DNA of 64,000 nt, taken from Pseudarthrobacter phenanthrenivorans (GTDB taxonomy: Bacteria > Actinomycetota > Actinomycetes > Actinomycetales > Micrococcaceae). Location: the NCBI RefSeq assembly GCF_000813845.1, contig NZ_JWTB01000010.1, positions 1-64,000 of the forward strand, given 5' to 3'. The notes beneath the pieces are model-generated. The model did no database searches. It saw nothing but the letters and a program-made list of their open reading frames with translations, and was not told the origin of the DNA. A program made the position numbers and the translations under genes. Below, piece after piece: positions 46,458-55,764 of the stretch (its first letter is position 1; the number at the start of each line of letters is the position of its first letter).

Positions 46458-48593
46458 GTGACTACAGAACAATTTGACGGAGCAGCCTCCCTCGAGGACC
46501 GCATCCTTGGAGGGCTTGACGCGGAACAGCGTGAGGTGGCCAGCACCCTGAACGGCCCACTGTGCGTCCTCGCAGGCGCAGGGACCGGGAAGACCCGCGC
46601 CATCACCCACCGCATTGCGTACGGCGTGCACTCGGGCGTCTACACGCCGCAGCGCCTGCTGGCCGTCACGTTCACCGCACGGGCAGCGGCGGAAATGCGC
46701 AGCCGTCTGCGCGACCTGGGCGCCGGAAACGTGCAGGCCCGCACCTTCCACGCCGCGGCCCTGCGCCAGTTGCAGTTCTTCTGGCCGCAGGCCGTGGGCG
46801 GCACGCTGCCCAACCTGCTGGACCACAAAGCCCAGATGCTTGCCGAGGCCGCGCGGCGGCTGCGGCTCAGCACCGACCGTGCCTCCATCCGGGACCTTGC
46901 CTCTGAAATCGAATGGGCCAAAGTGTCCATGCTGACGCCGGCCAACTACCTCGAAAACGCGCAGGGGAGGGGGGCGCCCGGCGGTTTCGACCTCACCACT
47001 GTGGCACGGGTCTTCCAGTCCTACGAGGACGTCAAGACCGACCGCAATGTCATCGACTTCGAAGACGTCCTGCTGATCACCGTGGGCATCCTGCAGGAGG
47101 ATGAAAGGGTGGCCGCCACGGTCCGGGAACAGTACCGGCACTTCGTGGTGGACGAGTACCAGGACGTCTCCCCGCTGCAGCAGCGGCTGCTGGAGCTCTG
47201 GCTCGGCGGACGGGACGAACTGTGCGTGGTGGGTGACGCCAGCCAGACCATCTACTCGTTTACCGGCGCGTCGCCCCGGCACCTCCTGGACTTCAAGGCC
47301 CGCTACCCGCAGGCGAACGTGGTCAAGCTGATCCGGGACTACCGCTCCACTCCCCAGGTGGTGAAGCTGGCCAACGACCTCCTGGGGGCCCGCCGCAGCG
47401 GCGGCCCCGCCGCCGACGCCGCCTGGGCTGCGCCCCTGAAGCTCGTGGCGCAGCGGCCCGCCGGGCCCGAACCCCAGTTCACGGAGTGCACGGATGACGA
47501 GGCCGAAGCAGCCACCGTGGCGCAGAAGATCAAGGCACTGCTCGACGCCGGCACGCCGGCCAGCGAGGTGGCAGTCCTTTTCCGCACCAACGGCCAGTCC
47601 GAGGCGTACGAACAGGCACTGGCGGCGGCAGGCATCGGATACCAGCTGCGGGGAGGCGAGCGCTTCTTCGCCCGCAAGGAGGTCCGTGATGCCATCCTCC
47701 AGCTCCGCGCCGCCACCCGGGCCGTGTCAGAAGCGGACTCCGCCGAACCCCTCGGGCAGCTCGTCCGCGACATCGTCTCCTCGCTCGGCTACACCGATTC
47801 GGCTCCGCACAGTGGTGGAGCGCTGCGCGAACGCTGGGAATCCCTGGCCGCGCTGGTGGCGCTCGCCGACGAACTTGTGCAGAACCGGGGGCCTGGATTC
47901 GGGCTGGCGGACTTCGTCAACGAACTCCAGGAACGCTCCCTCGCCCAGCACGCCCCCACCGTGCAGGGCGTAACGCTCGCGTCCCTGCACGCCGCCAAGG
48001 GCCTGGAATGGGACGCCGTCTTCCTCGTGGGCCTCAGCGAAGGCTTGATGCCCATCTCCTTCGCCGACTCACCGGAATCGGTGGACGAGGAACGCAGGCT
48101 CCTCTACGTGGGCATCACCCGTGCCCGCGAACACCTGTCCCTCTCCTGGAGCACCGCACGGACACCCGGCGGCCGGGCCAACCGCAAGCCCTCGCGCTTT
48201 CTTGACGGATTGCGGCCAAACTCTGTTGCCACCTCGAGCACCAAGGGGAAGGGAAGCGCTCCGCGCCGCAAGGCTGCGGCCCCTGCCGTGTGCCGGGTCT
48301 GCGGCAGCATGCTCGCTACCGGCGCCGAACGCAAGGTGGGCCGATGCAATGCCTGCCCTCCCACGTACGAGGAACAGACGTTCGACGCCTTGCGCAACTG
48401 GCGCCGGGACGTTGCGCAGTCCGCGGACGTCCCTGCATTCGTGGTCTTTACCGATGCCACCCTCACCGCCATCGCCGAAGCAAGGCCGGAGTCGCTCGAA
48501 CAGCTCGCGGGACTCGCCGGCGTCGGCCCGTCCAAGCTTGAACGGTACGGGGAAGACGTCCTCCGGGTGCTCGCCGAAAGCTCCGTCCTGTGA
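46458..48593 (+). CDS. uvrD2: ATP-dependent DNA helicase UvrD2
   Basis: A 711-residue SF1A helicase. Walker A LAGAGTGKTRA near the N-terminus, DEYQD, GDASQTIYSFTGA and the SLHAAKGLEWDAV and YVGITRAREHLSLSW motifs are intact. The C-terminus has a tetracysteine motif (CRVC-x14-type spacer-CNAC, near 610-632) and an HRDC domain (about 635-711). That arrangement defines mycobacterial UvrD2, an essential repair helicase there. The GTG start and the overlap of its TGA with the next GTG indicate an operon with the metallopeptidase gene. Confidence 0.93.
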   Translation: MTTEQFDGAASLEDRILGGLDAEQREVASTLNGPLCVLAGAGTGKTRAITHRIAYGVHSGVYTPQRLLAVTFTARAAAEMRSRLRDLGAGNVQARTFHAAALRQLQFFWPQAVGGTLPNLLDHKAQMLAEAARRLRLSTDRASIRDLASEIEWAKVSMLTPANYLENAQGRGAPGGFDLTTVARVFQSYEDVKTDRNVIDFEDVLLITVGILQEDERVAATVREQYRHFVVDEYQDVSPLQQRLLELWLGGRDELCVVGDASQTIYSFTGASPRHLLDFKARYPQANVVKLIRDYRSTPQVVKLANDLLGARRSGGPAADAAWAAPLKLVAQRPAGPEPQFTECTDDEAEAATVAQKIKALLDAGTPASEVAVLFRTNGQSEAYEQALAAAGIGYQLRGGERFFARKEVRDAILQLRAATRAVSEADSAEPLGQLVRDIVSSLGYTDSAPHSGGALRERWESLAALVALADELVQNRGPGFGLADFVNELQERSLAQHAPTVQGVTLASLHAAKGLEWDAVFLVGLSEGLMPISFADSPESVDEERRLLYVGITRAREHLSLSWSTARTPGGRANRKPSRFLDGLRPNSVATSSTKGKGSAPRRKAAAPAVCRVCGSMLATGAERKVGRCNACPPTYEEQTFDALRNWRRDVAQSADVPAFVVFTDATLTAIAEARPESLEQLAGLAGVGPSKLERYGEDVLRVLAESSVL

Positions 48594-49246
48594 GGCGCGG
48601 CGCCGGCACCGGCCCCCGCCAGCCTGCCCCCGCCCTGACCACCTCCGACGGCTCTCCCGTTGAAGTACGGCGGTCTGCGCGGCGCACCCGTACCGTTGCC
48701 GCATTCTGGGAGGACGGAACGGCGGTGGTTGCCATCCCGGCCCGCTTTACGGCCGCCCAGGAGCGGGAATGGGTCCACCGCATGCTGGCCAAACTCCATA
48801 AACAGGGGGAGCGGCAGGCCGCGGCCGGCCGGCGGCGTCCCGCCACGGACGAAGCCCTGGCCGCCCACGCGGCCCGGCTGTCCGCCGACTACCTCGGCGG
48901 CCGGTCAGTGCCCACCTCCGTCCGCTGGGTCACGAACCAAAACTCCAGGTGGGGTTCCGCCACGCCGGCGGAGGGCACCATCCGGTTGTCGGACAAGCTC
49001 CGGCCCATGCCGCAGTGGGTCATTGACTACGTCCTGCTGCACGAACTGGCCCACCTTCTGGTGGCCTCCCACAACGCGGCGTTCTGGAAGCTGCTGGAGG
49101 CGTATCCCGAAACCCAGCGGGCCAAGGCCTTCCTCGAGGGCGTCTCGTTCGCCACGTCCCGTGGCCTCACGAAGGCCGGTCAACCGGCCGACAACGCCGG
49201 GGACGGCATGGAGCCTGCGGGCAGCTGGTCCGGCGACGCCGACTAG
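48590..49246 (+). CDS. YgjP-like metallopeptidase-domain protein
   Basis: A 218-residue protein with the DUF45/YgjP zincin-like signature. The motif HELAHLLVASHNAAFW supplies two His and a Glu for zinc, plus the later His. The conserved NQNSRWGSAT strand precedes it. The family resembles SprT/WLM proteases; substrates are unknown. It overlaps uvrD2 by 4 nt (GTGA) and so is translationally coupled to a DNA helicase. That makes a role in clearing DNA-bound protein conceivable but unproven. Confidence 0.85.
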   Translation: MRRGAGTGPRQPAPALTTSDGSPVEVRRSARRTRTVAAFWEDGTAVVAIPARFTAAQEREWVHRMLAKLHKQGERQAAAGRRRPATDEALAAHAARLSADYLGGRSVPTSVRWVTNQNSRWGSATPAEGTIRLSDKLRPMPQWVIDYVLLHELAHLLVASHNAAFWKLLEAYPETQRAKAFLEGVSFATSRGLTKAGQPADNAGDGMEPAGSWSGDAD

Positions 49247-49303
49247 GCGCGCAGAACCCCTGCCGCGGGATCAGAAGAGCTGGTCAAAAGAGTTGCCTTA
49301 AAA

Positions 49304-49335
49304 AGTGGCGGGCCAGGAAGTCCTGGCCCGCCACT
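49304..49335. terminator. Hairpin terminator
   Basis: A perfect 15-bp stem (49304-49318 with 49321-49335) with A-rich 5' flank lies between the converging YgjP-like and DUF2342 genes. Confidence 0.85.
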
Positions 49336-49341
49336 GCTGTG

Positions 49342-50766
49342 TCAGTTCGTTGACGGCCGGCCGCCGCCGTCGTCGTCCTTGCCGCCGGCGTCCCCGGCAC
49401 CGCCCTCATCACCGGGCGTTTCGTCGAAGCCGCCACTGAGCAGTTTCTGCAGGGCGTCGTCCACCTCGCTGTCGCTCGCCTCGGCGAGCTTGCGGCGCGA
49501 GCTGAAGCCCTTCGGATCGTCGAGGTCTTCGGCGGTGGGCAGCAGGTCGGGGTGGTGCCAGATGGCGTCCCGGCCCTCGATGCCGCGTTCCTCCTTGAGC
49601 GTGGCCCACAGGGTAGCGGCGTCACGCAGCCTGCGGGGCCGCAGTTCCAGTCCCACCAGGGATGCGAAGGCGTGTTCGGCGGGGCCGCCGGTCGCCCGGC
49701 GGCGCCGCACCGTCTCGCGCAAGGCGCCGGCAGAAGGGAGGACCTTTTCCGTTGCAGCCGCAGTCAGCTCGTCCACCCAGCCCTCGACGAGGGCCAGCGC
49801 CGTCTCGAGCTTCTCCAGTGCCTGCTCCTGGGCGGGCGTCCGCTGGGGCATGAAAACGCCCTGCGACAACGCCTCCTGGATGCCCTCCGGATTGCTGGGA
49901 TCAAGGTCGCGGGCCAGCTCCTCGATACGCGACGTATCGATATGGATCCCGCGGGCGTAGGCCTCGATGGCGCCCAGCAGGTGTCCGCGCAGCCACGGAA
50001 CCTGCACGAACAGCCGGGCGTGCGCGGCTTCCCGGACGGCGAGGAACAGCCGGATGTCGTTTTCGGGGAGGGACAGGCCCTCGCCGAACGCCGCAACGTT
50101 GGCGGGCAGGAGCGCCATCTCAAGGTCGGCAAGCGGGACGCCGATGTCGGTGGAGCTCACAACGTCTTTGGAAAGGGCGCCGATGGCCTGCCCCAGCTGC
50201 ATCCCGAAGATGGCTCCGCCCATGTTCTGCAGCATGGAGGAGGCGCCGCCCATCATGGACTTCATTTCCTCGGGCATCTGCTCCGTCATGGCGGAGGACA
50301 GCGCGTTGGCGATGCTGTTGGCCACGGGTTCGGTCAGCCGCTTCCAGGTGCCAAGGGTTGCCTCCACCCACTCCGCGCGGGACCACGCCTTGCCGATCAG
50401 GCCGGTTGCCGGCAGGTCCGTGACCGGGTCCAGCCACAGTTCGGCGAGGCGGAGGGCCTCGTCCACGTCGCGGGACTGCTGGGCAGTGACGGACGGGTCG
50501 GAGCTGCCGGCGGCCACCCTGCGGGCATTGTCGTGGGCCAGCGTCCAGTTGACGGGCCCTTCGGACGGTGCGCTCATCATGGCCTGCACCTGGGAGAACA
50601 TCTGGGCCAGTACATTGGGGTCGTCCGGGAGGCCGGCAGCCTTGGCGAGTTCGGCGGGGTCGAAGTTTTCCATCCCCTTGCCGCCCATCAGGTTCTGCAG
50701 CATTTCGGCCAACGGGTCCTTGGGGGTGTCGTCGCCGTTGGACGGATTGAGTGGGTTGGAGGTCAT
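49342..50766 (-). CDS. Zinc-dependent metalloprotease, DUF2342 family
   Basis: A 474-residue actinobacterial protein (M. tuberculosis Rv3195 type by context). The N-terminus is disordered. The core shows the family zincin-like segment LFLAVREAAHARLFVQVPWL, where Glu and His are the likely metal and catalytic residues, then LLGAIEAYARGIHID. The C-terminus is acidic and ends in Gly/Asp-rich sequence. The family is named for predicted protease activity; substrates are unknown. It diverges from the PDZ/Lon-like protease gene. Confidence 0.85.
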   Translation of the reverse strand: MTSNPLNPSNGDDTPKDPLAEMLQNLMGGKGMENFDPAELAKAAGLPDDPNVLAQMFSQVQAMMSAPSEGPVNWTLAHDNARRVAAGSSDPSVTAQQSRDVDEALRLAELWLDPVTDLPATGLIGKAWSRAEWVEATLGTWKRLTEPVANSIANALSSAMTEQMPEEMKSMMGGASSMLQNMGGAIFGMQLGQAIGALSKDVVSSTDIGVPLADLEMALLPANVAAFGEGLSLPENDIRLFLAVREAAHARLFVQVPWLRGHLLGAIEAYARGIHIDTSRIEELARDLDPSNPEGIQEALSQGVFMPQRTPAQEQALEKLETALALVEGWVDELTAAATEKVLPSAGALRETVRRRRATGGPAEHAFASLVGLELRPRRLRDAATLWATLKEERGIEGRDAIWHHPDLLPTAEDLDDPKGFSSRRKLAEASDSEVDDALQKLLSGGFDETPGDEGGAGDAGGKDDDGGGRPSTN

Positions 50767-50889
50767 GGTCCCGCCGATCGCTGGTGTGACTGGTGATCAA
50801 CCTTCACGGTACCCCGGCAGGGGTCGGCTGTCTGCCGTCCGCCGCCGTCGTTCGCTCTAGGCAAAGCGGCCCGCCGCGCCGCCAGCGCG

Positions 50890-50895
50890 TACTGT
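50890..50895 (+). promoter_or_regulatory. -10 element of the PDZ/Lon-like protease gene
   Basis: TACTGT ends 7 nt before the GTG start. The short spacer TGGTGGG could be weakly read as a binding site but is too close to the start codon. Confidence 0.45.
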
Positions 50896-50902
50896 TGGTG
50901 GG

Positions 50903-52069
50903 GTGACTACAACCCGTGGCGGCCATCCCTCCGAGGACCACGTTCCCGATCTTTCCCCCGTCCCCAACGCCGTTGCGTACGGTGCAGACAGCAGCTTCGC
51001 AACGGACGACGGCGGCCGCCGGGGAAGGCGGCTTTCCACCATGATGGTTGCCGGGCTGGCGGCGCTCGGGCTGGGAATCGCCGTCGGCACCCTGCCGGTG
51101 CCGTACGTCATTGAATCGCCGGGGCCCACCTACAACACGCTGGGGGACAGCCAAGGCCATCCCGTTATCAACGTGAGCGGCCACGAGACGTATCCGGCTA
51201 AGGGGAACCTCGACCTGACCACGGTGTATGTCGACGGCGGCCCTACCGGCCAGGTCAGTATCCTCAACGCCTTCTCCGCCTGGCTGGACGGGTCCAAGGC
51301 CGTGTACCCCGTGGAACTGATCTATCCCACGGGCACCACCAAGGAAGAGGCGCAGGAACAGAGCGCCGTGGCCATGGCCACGTCCCAGGAGAACGCGGTG
51401 GCCTCCGCCCTGAATGAACTTCGGATTCCCTTCGGGCAGCAGCTCCAGGCGGCGGACCTGTCCAAGGACTCCGCGTCCGCCGGGAAGATCCAGCAGGGCG
51501 ACATCCTCAAATCCATCAACGGCAAGGAGATCACCGCGCTTAGCGTGATCCAGGATGAACTTGCCGCGGGCAAGGGTGCCCCGGTTTCCGTGACGGTTGA
51601 ACGCGCGGGCCAGCCGGTCACGGTGGAGATCACGCCCAAGGACAACGGCCAGGGCCGCTTCATCCTCGGCGTCATGCTGAAGTACCTCTTCAGTTTCCCT
51701 TTCCAGGTGCAAATCTCGCTGGACAAGGTGGGCGGCCCCAGCGCCGGGCTGATGTTTTCGCTGGGGATTATCGACACCGTCACTCCGGGGGACCTCACCG
51801 GCGGCAAGCATATTGCGGGCACCGGCACCATCTCCCCGGACGGTTCGGTGGGGCCCATTGGCGGCATAGGCCAGAAGATGCGCGGCGCCCGTTCGTCAGG
51901 AGCCACCCTCTTCCTGGCGCCAGCCGCCAACTGCGATGAGGTGGCGGGCCACGTTCCCGACGGCCTGCAGGTGGTCCGGGTGCAGAACCTGTCGGAGGCC
52001 CGGCACGCGGTGGAACTGGCCGGCAGCGGACAGGACACTTCCGGACTTCCGGCCTGCGCGGGCAACTAA
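50903..52069 (+). CDS. Membrane-anchored PDZ and Lon-like serine protease
   Basis: A 388-residue protein like B. subtilis YlbL and M. tuberculosis Rv3194c. A membrane helix at about 44-65 follows a cytosolic lead. A PDZ domain covers roughly 185-270 (GKIQQGDILKSINGKEIT). The C-terminus is a Lon-type S16 protease with Ser280 in GGPSAG and Lys325 in GQKMRGA. The active site would face outward. Its neighbours, DUF2342 upstream and UPF0182 downstream, are conserved with it in Actinobacteria. Confidence 0.9.
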   Translation: MTTTRGGHPSEDHVPDLSPVPNAVAYGADSSFATDDGGRRGRRLSTMMVAGLAALGLGIAVGTLPVPYVIESPGPTYNTLGDSQGHPVINVSGHETYPAKGNLDLTTVYVDGGPTGQVSILNAFSAWLDGSKAVYPVELIYPTGTTKEEAQEQSAVAMATSQENAVASALNELRIPFGQQLQAADLSKDSASAGKIQQGDILKSINGKEITALSVIQDELAAGKGAPVSVTVERAGQPVTVEITPKDNGQGRFILGVMLKYLFSFPFQVQISLDKVGGPSAGLMFSLGIIDTVTPGDLTGGKHIAGTGTISPDGSVGPIGGIGQKMRGARSSGATLFLAPAANCDEVAGHVPDGLQVVRVQNLSEARHAVELAGSGQDTSGLPACAGN

Positions 52070-52072
52070 GCC

Positions 52073-52102
52073 GGGCCCAACTAGACTGGGCCCAACTAGA
52101 CT
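52073..52102 (+). repeat. Tandem 15-nt duplication with two -10-like hexamers
   Basis: GGGCCCAACTAGACT occurs twice head to tail at 52073-52087 and 52088-52102. Each copy ends in TAGACT, which resembles the -10 elements used in this window. It lies just after the PDZ protease stop and about 120 bp before the UPF0182 gene. Confidence 0.75.
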
Positions 52103-52224
52103 CGACAGGAACTAAGCTTTACCGCCAGTCGTGGCACAGATGACGGACGAAACCAGCCGTTTGACCGGTACCGTACGTCGCTCGCATGCTTCGAATCTCG
52201 ACGACCAGCTATGAGGTACCCAGT

Positions 52225-55224
52225 TTGTCCCGACCCGCCAGCACCATGTCCACCGGCAGACCACCATCACGACGCGGCGCCCTGACGCCAACCCTGATCG
52301 TCGTGGCCCTGGTGGTTGTGGGCTTCATCTTCTTCGCGAACGTCTGGACCGACGTCCTCTGGTACCGGCAGCTGGGCTTCATCGAGGTCTTCGTCACCGA
52401 AAACCTGGCCAAGATCGCCACGTTCGTTGCAGGCTTCGCGCTCATGTTCGCGGCGGTCTTCTTTTCCATCCGCATCGCCTACAACTCCCGTCCGGTCTAC
52501 GCCCCGGACTCTGAGATCCGGGACAACCTCAACCGCTACCAGGCACAGCTGGAGCCTGTCCGCCGGATCGTCATGGTGGGCCTGCCGGTCCTCTTCGGCC
52601 TGTTCGCGGGCAGCGCGGCAGCCAGCCAGTGGCAGAAGGTCCTGCTTTTCTTCAACCAGGTGGGCTTCGGGCAAACCGATCCGCAGTTCAACATGGACAT
52701 CAGCTTCTACCTGATGACCCTGCCCTTCCTGGGGTTTGTCACCGGGTTCCTGATCAGCGTGGTGGTGATCGCAGGCATCGCCGGCATCCTCACGCACTAC
52801 CTGTACGGCAGCATCCGGCTGATGGAACGCGGCGTCTTCACCAGCCGCGCAGCGCAGATCCACATCGCAGTGACGGGCGCGGCCTTCCTGGTCCTGCTCG
52901 GCATCAACTTCTGGCTTGACCGCTACTCCTCCGTGCAAAGCAACGGCGGCCGCTGGGCCGGTGCGCTGTACACCGACGTCAACGCGGTCATCCCCACCAA
53001 GGCCATCCTCGCCGTCGCCGCCGTCCTGGTGGCGATCCTGTTCATCGTTGCCGCCGTCATCGGCCGCTGGCGCCTGCCCGTCATCGGCACGGCCATGCTG
53101 ATCATCACCTCCATCCTGGCCGGGGGAGTGTATCCCTGGGTGATCCAGCAGTTCCAGGTCCGCCCGTCCGAGCAGACGCTGGAAAAGGAGTACATCCAGC
53201 GCAACATCGACAACACCCGCCGGGCGTACGGCCTGGACGGCGTCCAGGAGACCCGGTATGACGCCACCAACACGGCCAACACCGGCGCCCTCGCACCGGA
53301 CGCGCAGACCACGGCCAACATCCGGCTCCTGGACCCGAACCTGATTTCCGACGCCTTTGCGCAGCTGGAACAGTACAGGCCGTACTACCAGTTCCCCAAG
53401 GCACTCAATGTTGACCGCTACGAGGTGGACGGCAAGATCCAGGACACCGTGATCGCGGTCCGCGAGCTGAACCCCACCAACGTGGCAACCAACCAGCAGG
53501 GCTGGCTGAACCAGCACGTGGTGTACACCCACGGCTACGGTGTTGTCGCCGCCAAGGGCAACAAGTTCACCGTGGACGGCAAGCCGGAGTTCCTGCAGTC
53601 CGGTATCCCGTCCACCGGCGTGCTCGGCAACGACACCACCTACGAACCCCGGATCTACTTCGGCGAATCCTCGCCCGAGTATTCCATCGTGGGTGCCCCC
53701 GACGGCGCCACCCCCCGTGAGCAGGACCGCCCCTCCGGCAAGGAAGGGGAGGGTGAAACCCAGTACACGTTCAAGGGCAACGGCGGCCCGAACGTCGGCT
53801 CCTTCTTCAACAAGGTCCTTTACGCCATCAAGTTCCAGTCCTCGGATCTGTTGCTCTCGGACGGCGTGAACCCGGAGTCGCAGATCCTGTACGACCGCAG
53901 TCCCCGGGAGCGTGTCCAGAAAGTGGCCCCGTACCTGACGGTTGACGGCGGAGCCTACCCCGCGCTGGTGGACGGGCGGGTCAAGTGGATCGTGGACGGC
54001 TACACCACCAGCCAGTACTACCCGTACTCGCAGCAGAAGCAGCTCTCGGATGCCACCACCGACTCCCAAACGAGTTCCGGCCGGGCAGTGGCCCTGCCCA
54101 ACAGCACCGTGAACTACATCCGCAACTCGGTCAAGGCGACGGTGGATGCCTACGACGGTTCCGTCACGCTGTACGCCTGGGACGACACCGACCCCGTCCT
54201 GAAGGCCTGGCAGAAGGTCTTCCCGTCATCGCTGAAGCCGTACTCTGAGATGTCCGGTGCCGTGATGAGCCACGTGCGCTACCCGGAGGACCTGTTCAAG
54301 GTACAGCGTGAGCTGCTGGGCCAGTACCACGTGACCGACCCCATCAGCTTCTACAAGAACAACGACGCGTGGAGCGTGCCCGCCGATCCCACCGTGGACA
54401 CCGACGTGAAGCAGCCGCCGTTCTACATGTCACTGCAGATGCCCGACCAGGAGAAACCGGCATTCCAGCTGACCTCGTCGTTCATCCCGCAGATCGTCAA
54501 TGGAAACGCCCGCAACGTCCTTTACGGCTTCCTGGCCGCGGATTCGGACGCCGGGAGCCAGGCAGGCGTGAAGGCCGACGGCTACGGCAAGCTCCGGCTG
54601 CTCCAGATTCCGCCGGAAACCCAGGTTCCCGGCCCTGGCCAGGCGCAGAACAAGTTCAACTCCGACCCCACCGTGTCGCAGGCGCTCAACCTGCTGCGGC
54701 AGGGCGCCTCGGACGTCCTGAACGGCAACCTGCTCACGTTGCCCGTGGGCGGCGGCATCCTCTACGTCCAGCCGGTCTACCTCAAGTCCACCGGTGAGAC
54801 GTCGTACCCCACCCTGCAGCGCGTACTGGTGGCCTTCGGTGACAAGGTGGGCTTCGCGCCGACGCTCGATGCCGCCCTCAAGCAGCTCTTTGGCGGGGAT
54901 TCGGGTGCAGCGGCAGGTGACTCGGCCAACAACGGACAGACGCCGGCCGGTCCGGCAGCGCCGGCAACACCTGCGGAAGCGGATGCCAAGGCACAGCTGA
55001 AAGCAGCCCTGGACGAGGCAAACTCGGCCATCCAGGCAGGCCAGACGGCGCTTTCCGCCGGCGATTTCGCCGCGTACGGTGACGCGCAGAAGAGGGTTGC
55101 GGCGGCGCTGAAGAAGGCCATGGACGCGGAGGCCAAGATTCCGGTCACCGCTCCGGAGGCCAGCCCGGCCCCGGCGGCATCGTCCTCCCCGTCGGCTTCG
55201 CCGTCGCCCTCGGAAGGCAAGTAG
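52225..55224 (+). CDS. UPF0182 family large membrane protein
   Basis: A 999-residue protein like M. tuberculosis Rv3193c. About seven membrane helices lie in the first 320 residues. A large outer domain of unknown fold follows, with conserved family segments ([40 protein letters not shown]). The last 110 residues are Ala/Pro/Ser-rich. TTG at 52225 is chosen because AGG lies about 9 nt before it and MSRPAS fits homologues; the ATG at 52186 has no ribosome binding site. A TTGACC at 52161 could be part of its promoter. Function is unknown. Confidence 0.85.
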   Translation: MSRPASTMSTGRPPSRRGALTPTLIVVALVVVGFIFFANVWTDVLWYRQLGFIEVFVTENLAKIATFVAGFALMFAAVFFSIRIAYNSRPVYAPDSEIRDNLNRYQAQLEPVRRIVMVGLPVLFGLFAGSAAASQWQKVLLFFNQVGFGQTDPQFNMDISFYLMTLPFLGFVTGFLISVVVIAGIAGILTHYLYGSIRLMERGVFTSRAAQIHIAVTGAAFLVLLGINFWLDRYSSVQSNGGRWAGALYTDVNAVIPTKAILAVAAVLVAILFIVAAVIGRWRLPVIGTAMLIITSILAGGVYPWVIQQFQVRPSEQTLEKEYIQRNIDNTRRAYGLDGVQETRYDATNTANTGALAPDAQTTANIRLLDPNLISDAFAQLEQYRPYYQFPKALNVDRYEVDGKIQDTVIAVRELNPTNVATNQQGWLNQHVVYTHGYGVVAAKGNKFTVDGKPEFLQSGIPSTGVLGNDTTYEPRIYFGESSPEYSIVGAPDGATPREQDRPSGKEGEGETQYTFKGNGGPNVGSFFNKVLYAIKFQSSDLLLSDGVNPESQILYDRSPRERVQKVAPYLTVDGGAYPALVDGRVKWIVDGYTTSQYYPYSQQKQLSDATTDSQTSSGRAVALPNSTVNYIRNSVKATVDAYDGSVTLYAWDDTDPVLKAWQKVFPSSLKPYSEMSGAVMSHVRYPEDLFKVQRELLGQYHVTDPISFYKNNDAWSVPADPTVDTDVKQPPFYMSLQMPDQEKPAFQLTSSFIPQIVNGNARNVLYGFLAADSDAGSQAGVKADGYGKLRLLQIPPETQVPGPGQAQNKFNSDPTVSQALNLLRQGASDVLNGNLLTLPVGGGILYVQPVYLKSTGETSYPTLQRVLVAFGDKVGFAPTLDAALKQLFGGDSGAAAGDSANNGQTPAGPAAPATPAEADAKAQLKAALDEANSAIQAGQTALSAGDFAAYGDAQKRVAAALKKAMDAEAKIPVTAPEASPAPAASSSPSASPSPSEGK

Positions 55225-55304
55225 GACGACGGCGGCGGCCCGGCATCCGGACCCTTCGTGGACCGGGTGCCGGGCCGGCGTAACGGACGTCACGCCGCTC
55301 CGAT

Positions 55305-55333
55305 TTGGCCTGTGGTTCACCTCCCGGTAAAGT
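55305..55333 (+). promoter_or_regulatory. Promoter of the first initiator tRNA gene
   Basis: TTGGCC (55305-55310), a 17-bp spacer and TAAAGT (55328-55333) make a good sigma-70-type promoter. The tRNA begins 12 nt after the -10 element. Confidence 0.65.
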
Positions 55334-55344
55334 AGTTCTTGCGA

Positions 55345-55418
55345 CGCGGGGTGGAGCAGTTCGGTAGCTCGCTGGGCTCATAACCCAGAGGTCACAGGTT
55401 CAAATCCTGTCCCCGCAA
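55345..55418 (+). tRNA. Initiator tRNA-fMet (CAT)
   Basis: A 74-nt cloverleaf without encoded CCA. The acceptor begins CGCGGGG and ends CCCCGCAA, leaving the C1-A72 mismatch that marks initiators. The anticodon stem carries three G-C pairs (GGG CTCATAA CCC), and the T arm is GGTTCAAATCC. The anticodon is CAT. Confidence 0.96.
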
Positions 55419-55424
55419 CTGAGG

Positions 55425-55461
55425 AAAGGCCCGGACACTGGAAACAGTGTCCGGGCCTTTT
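55425..55461 (+). terminator. Terminator after first tRNA-fMet
   Basis: A perfect 16-bp stem (55425-55440 with 55445-55460) has a stable GAAA tetraloop and a TTTT end, so the two tRNA genes are separate units. Confidence 0.9.
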
Positions 55462-55553
55462 GCTTTGCCCGGCAGCGGCCGGCCGTGCCACCGCCGCCGC
55501 GCCCGGGGACTGGTCGGGGGAGTCGGGAAAATAGGGTAGTGTTGATCAAGCGA

Positions 55554-55627
55554 CGCGGGGTGGAGCAGTTCGGTAGCTCGCTGGGCTCATAACCCAGAGG
55601 TCACAGGTTCAAATCCTGTCCCCGCAA
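55554..55627 (+). tRNA. Initiator tRNA-fMet (CAT), second copy
   Basis: Identical over 74 nt to the copy 209 bp upstream, including the C1-A72 mismatch and G-C-rich anticodon stem. The flanks differ apart from GCGA before and CT after. An AT-richer stretch with TAGGGT and TAGTGT lies upstream, but the -35 region is poor. Confidence 0.96.
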
Positions 55628-55637
55628 CTTATGAAGG

Positions 55638-55676
55638 CCCCGACCGGCAGTTACGCCGGCCGGGGTTTTGTTTTTC
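55638..55676 (+). terminator. Terminator after second tRNA-fMet
   Basis: An 11-bp stem with one mismatch (55638-55648 with 55655-55665) is followed by TTTTGTTTTT. Confidence 0.85.
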
Positions 55677-55764
55677 CTTGGATGACCGGTGTTCCTAGTA
55701 TTCTCTTTCGAAGGGTCCGCGATGTGCGGTGAGCCCCCGTCATTCCTGAGAGGTACGTTGTCCC

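Noticed and set aside
55345..55627. Elongator tRNA-Met or tRNA-Ile(CAT)
   Set aside because: C1-A72 mismatch and three G-C pairs at the anticodon stem base mark both copies as initiators.
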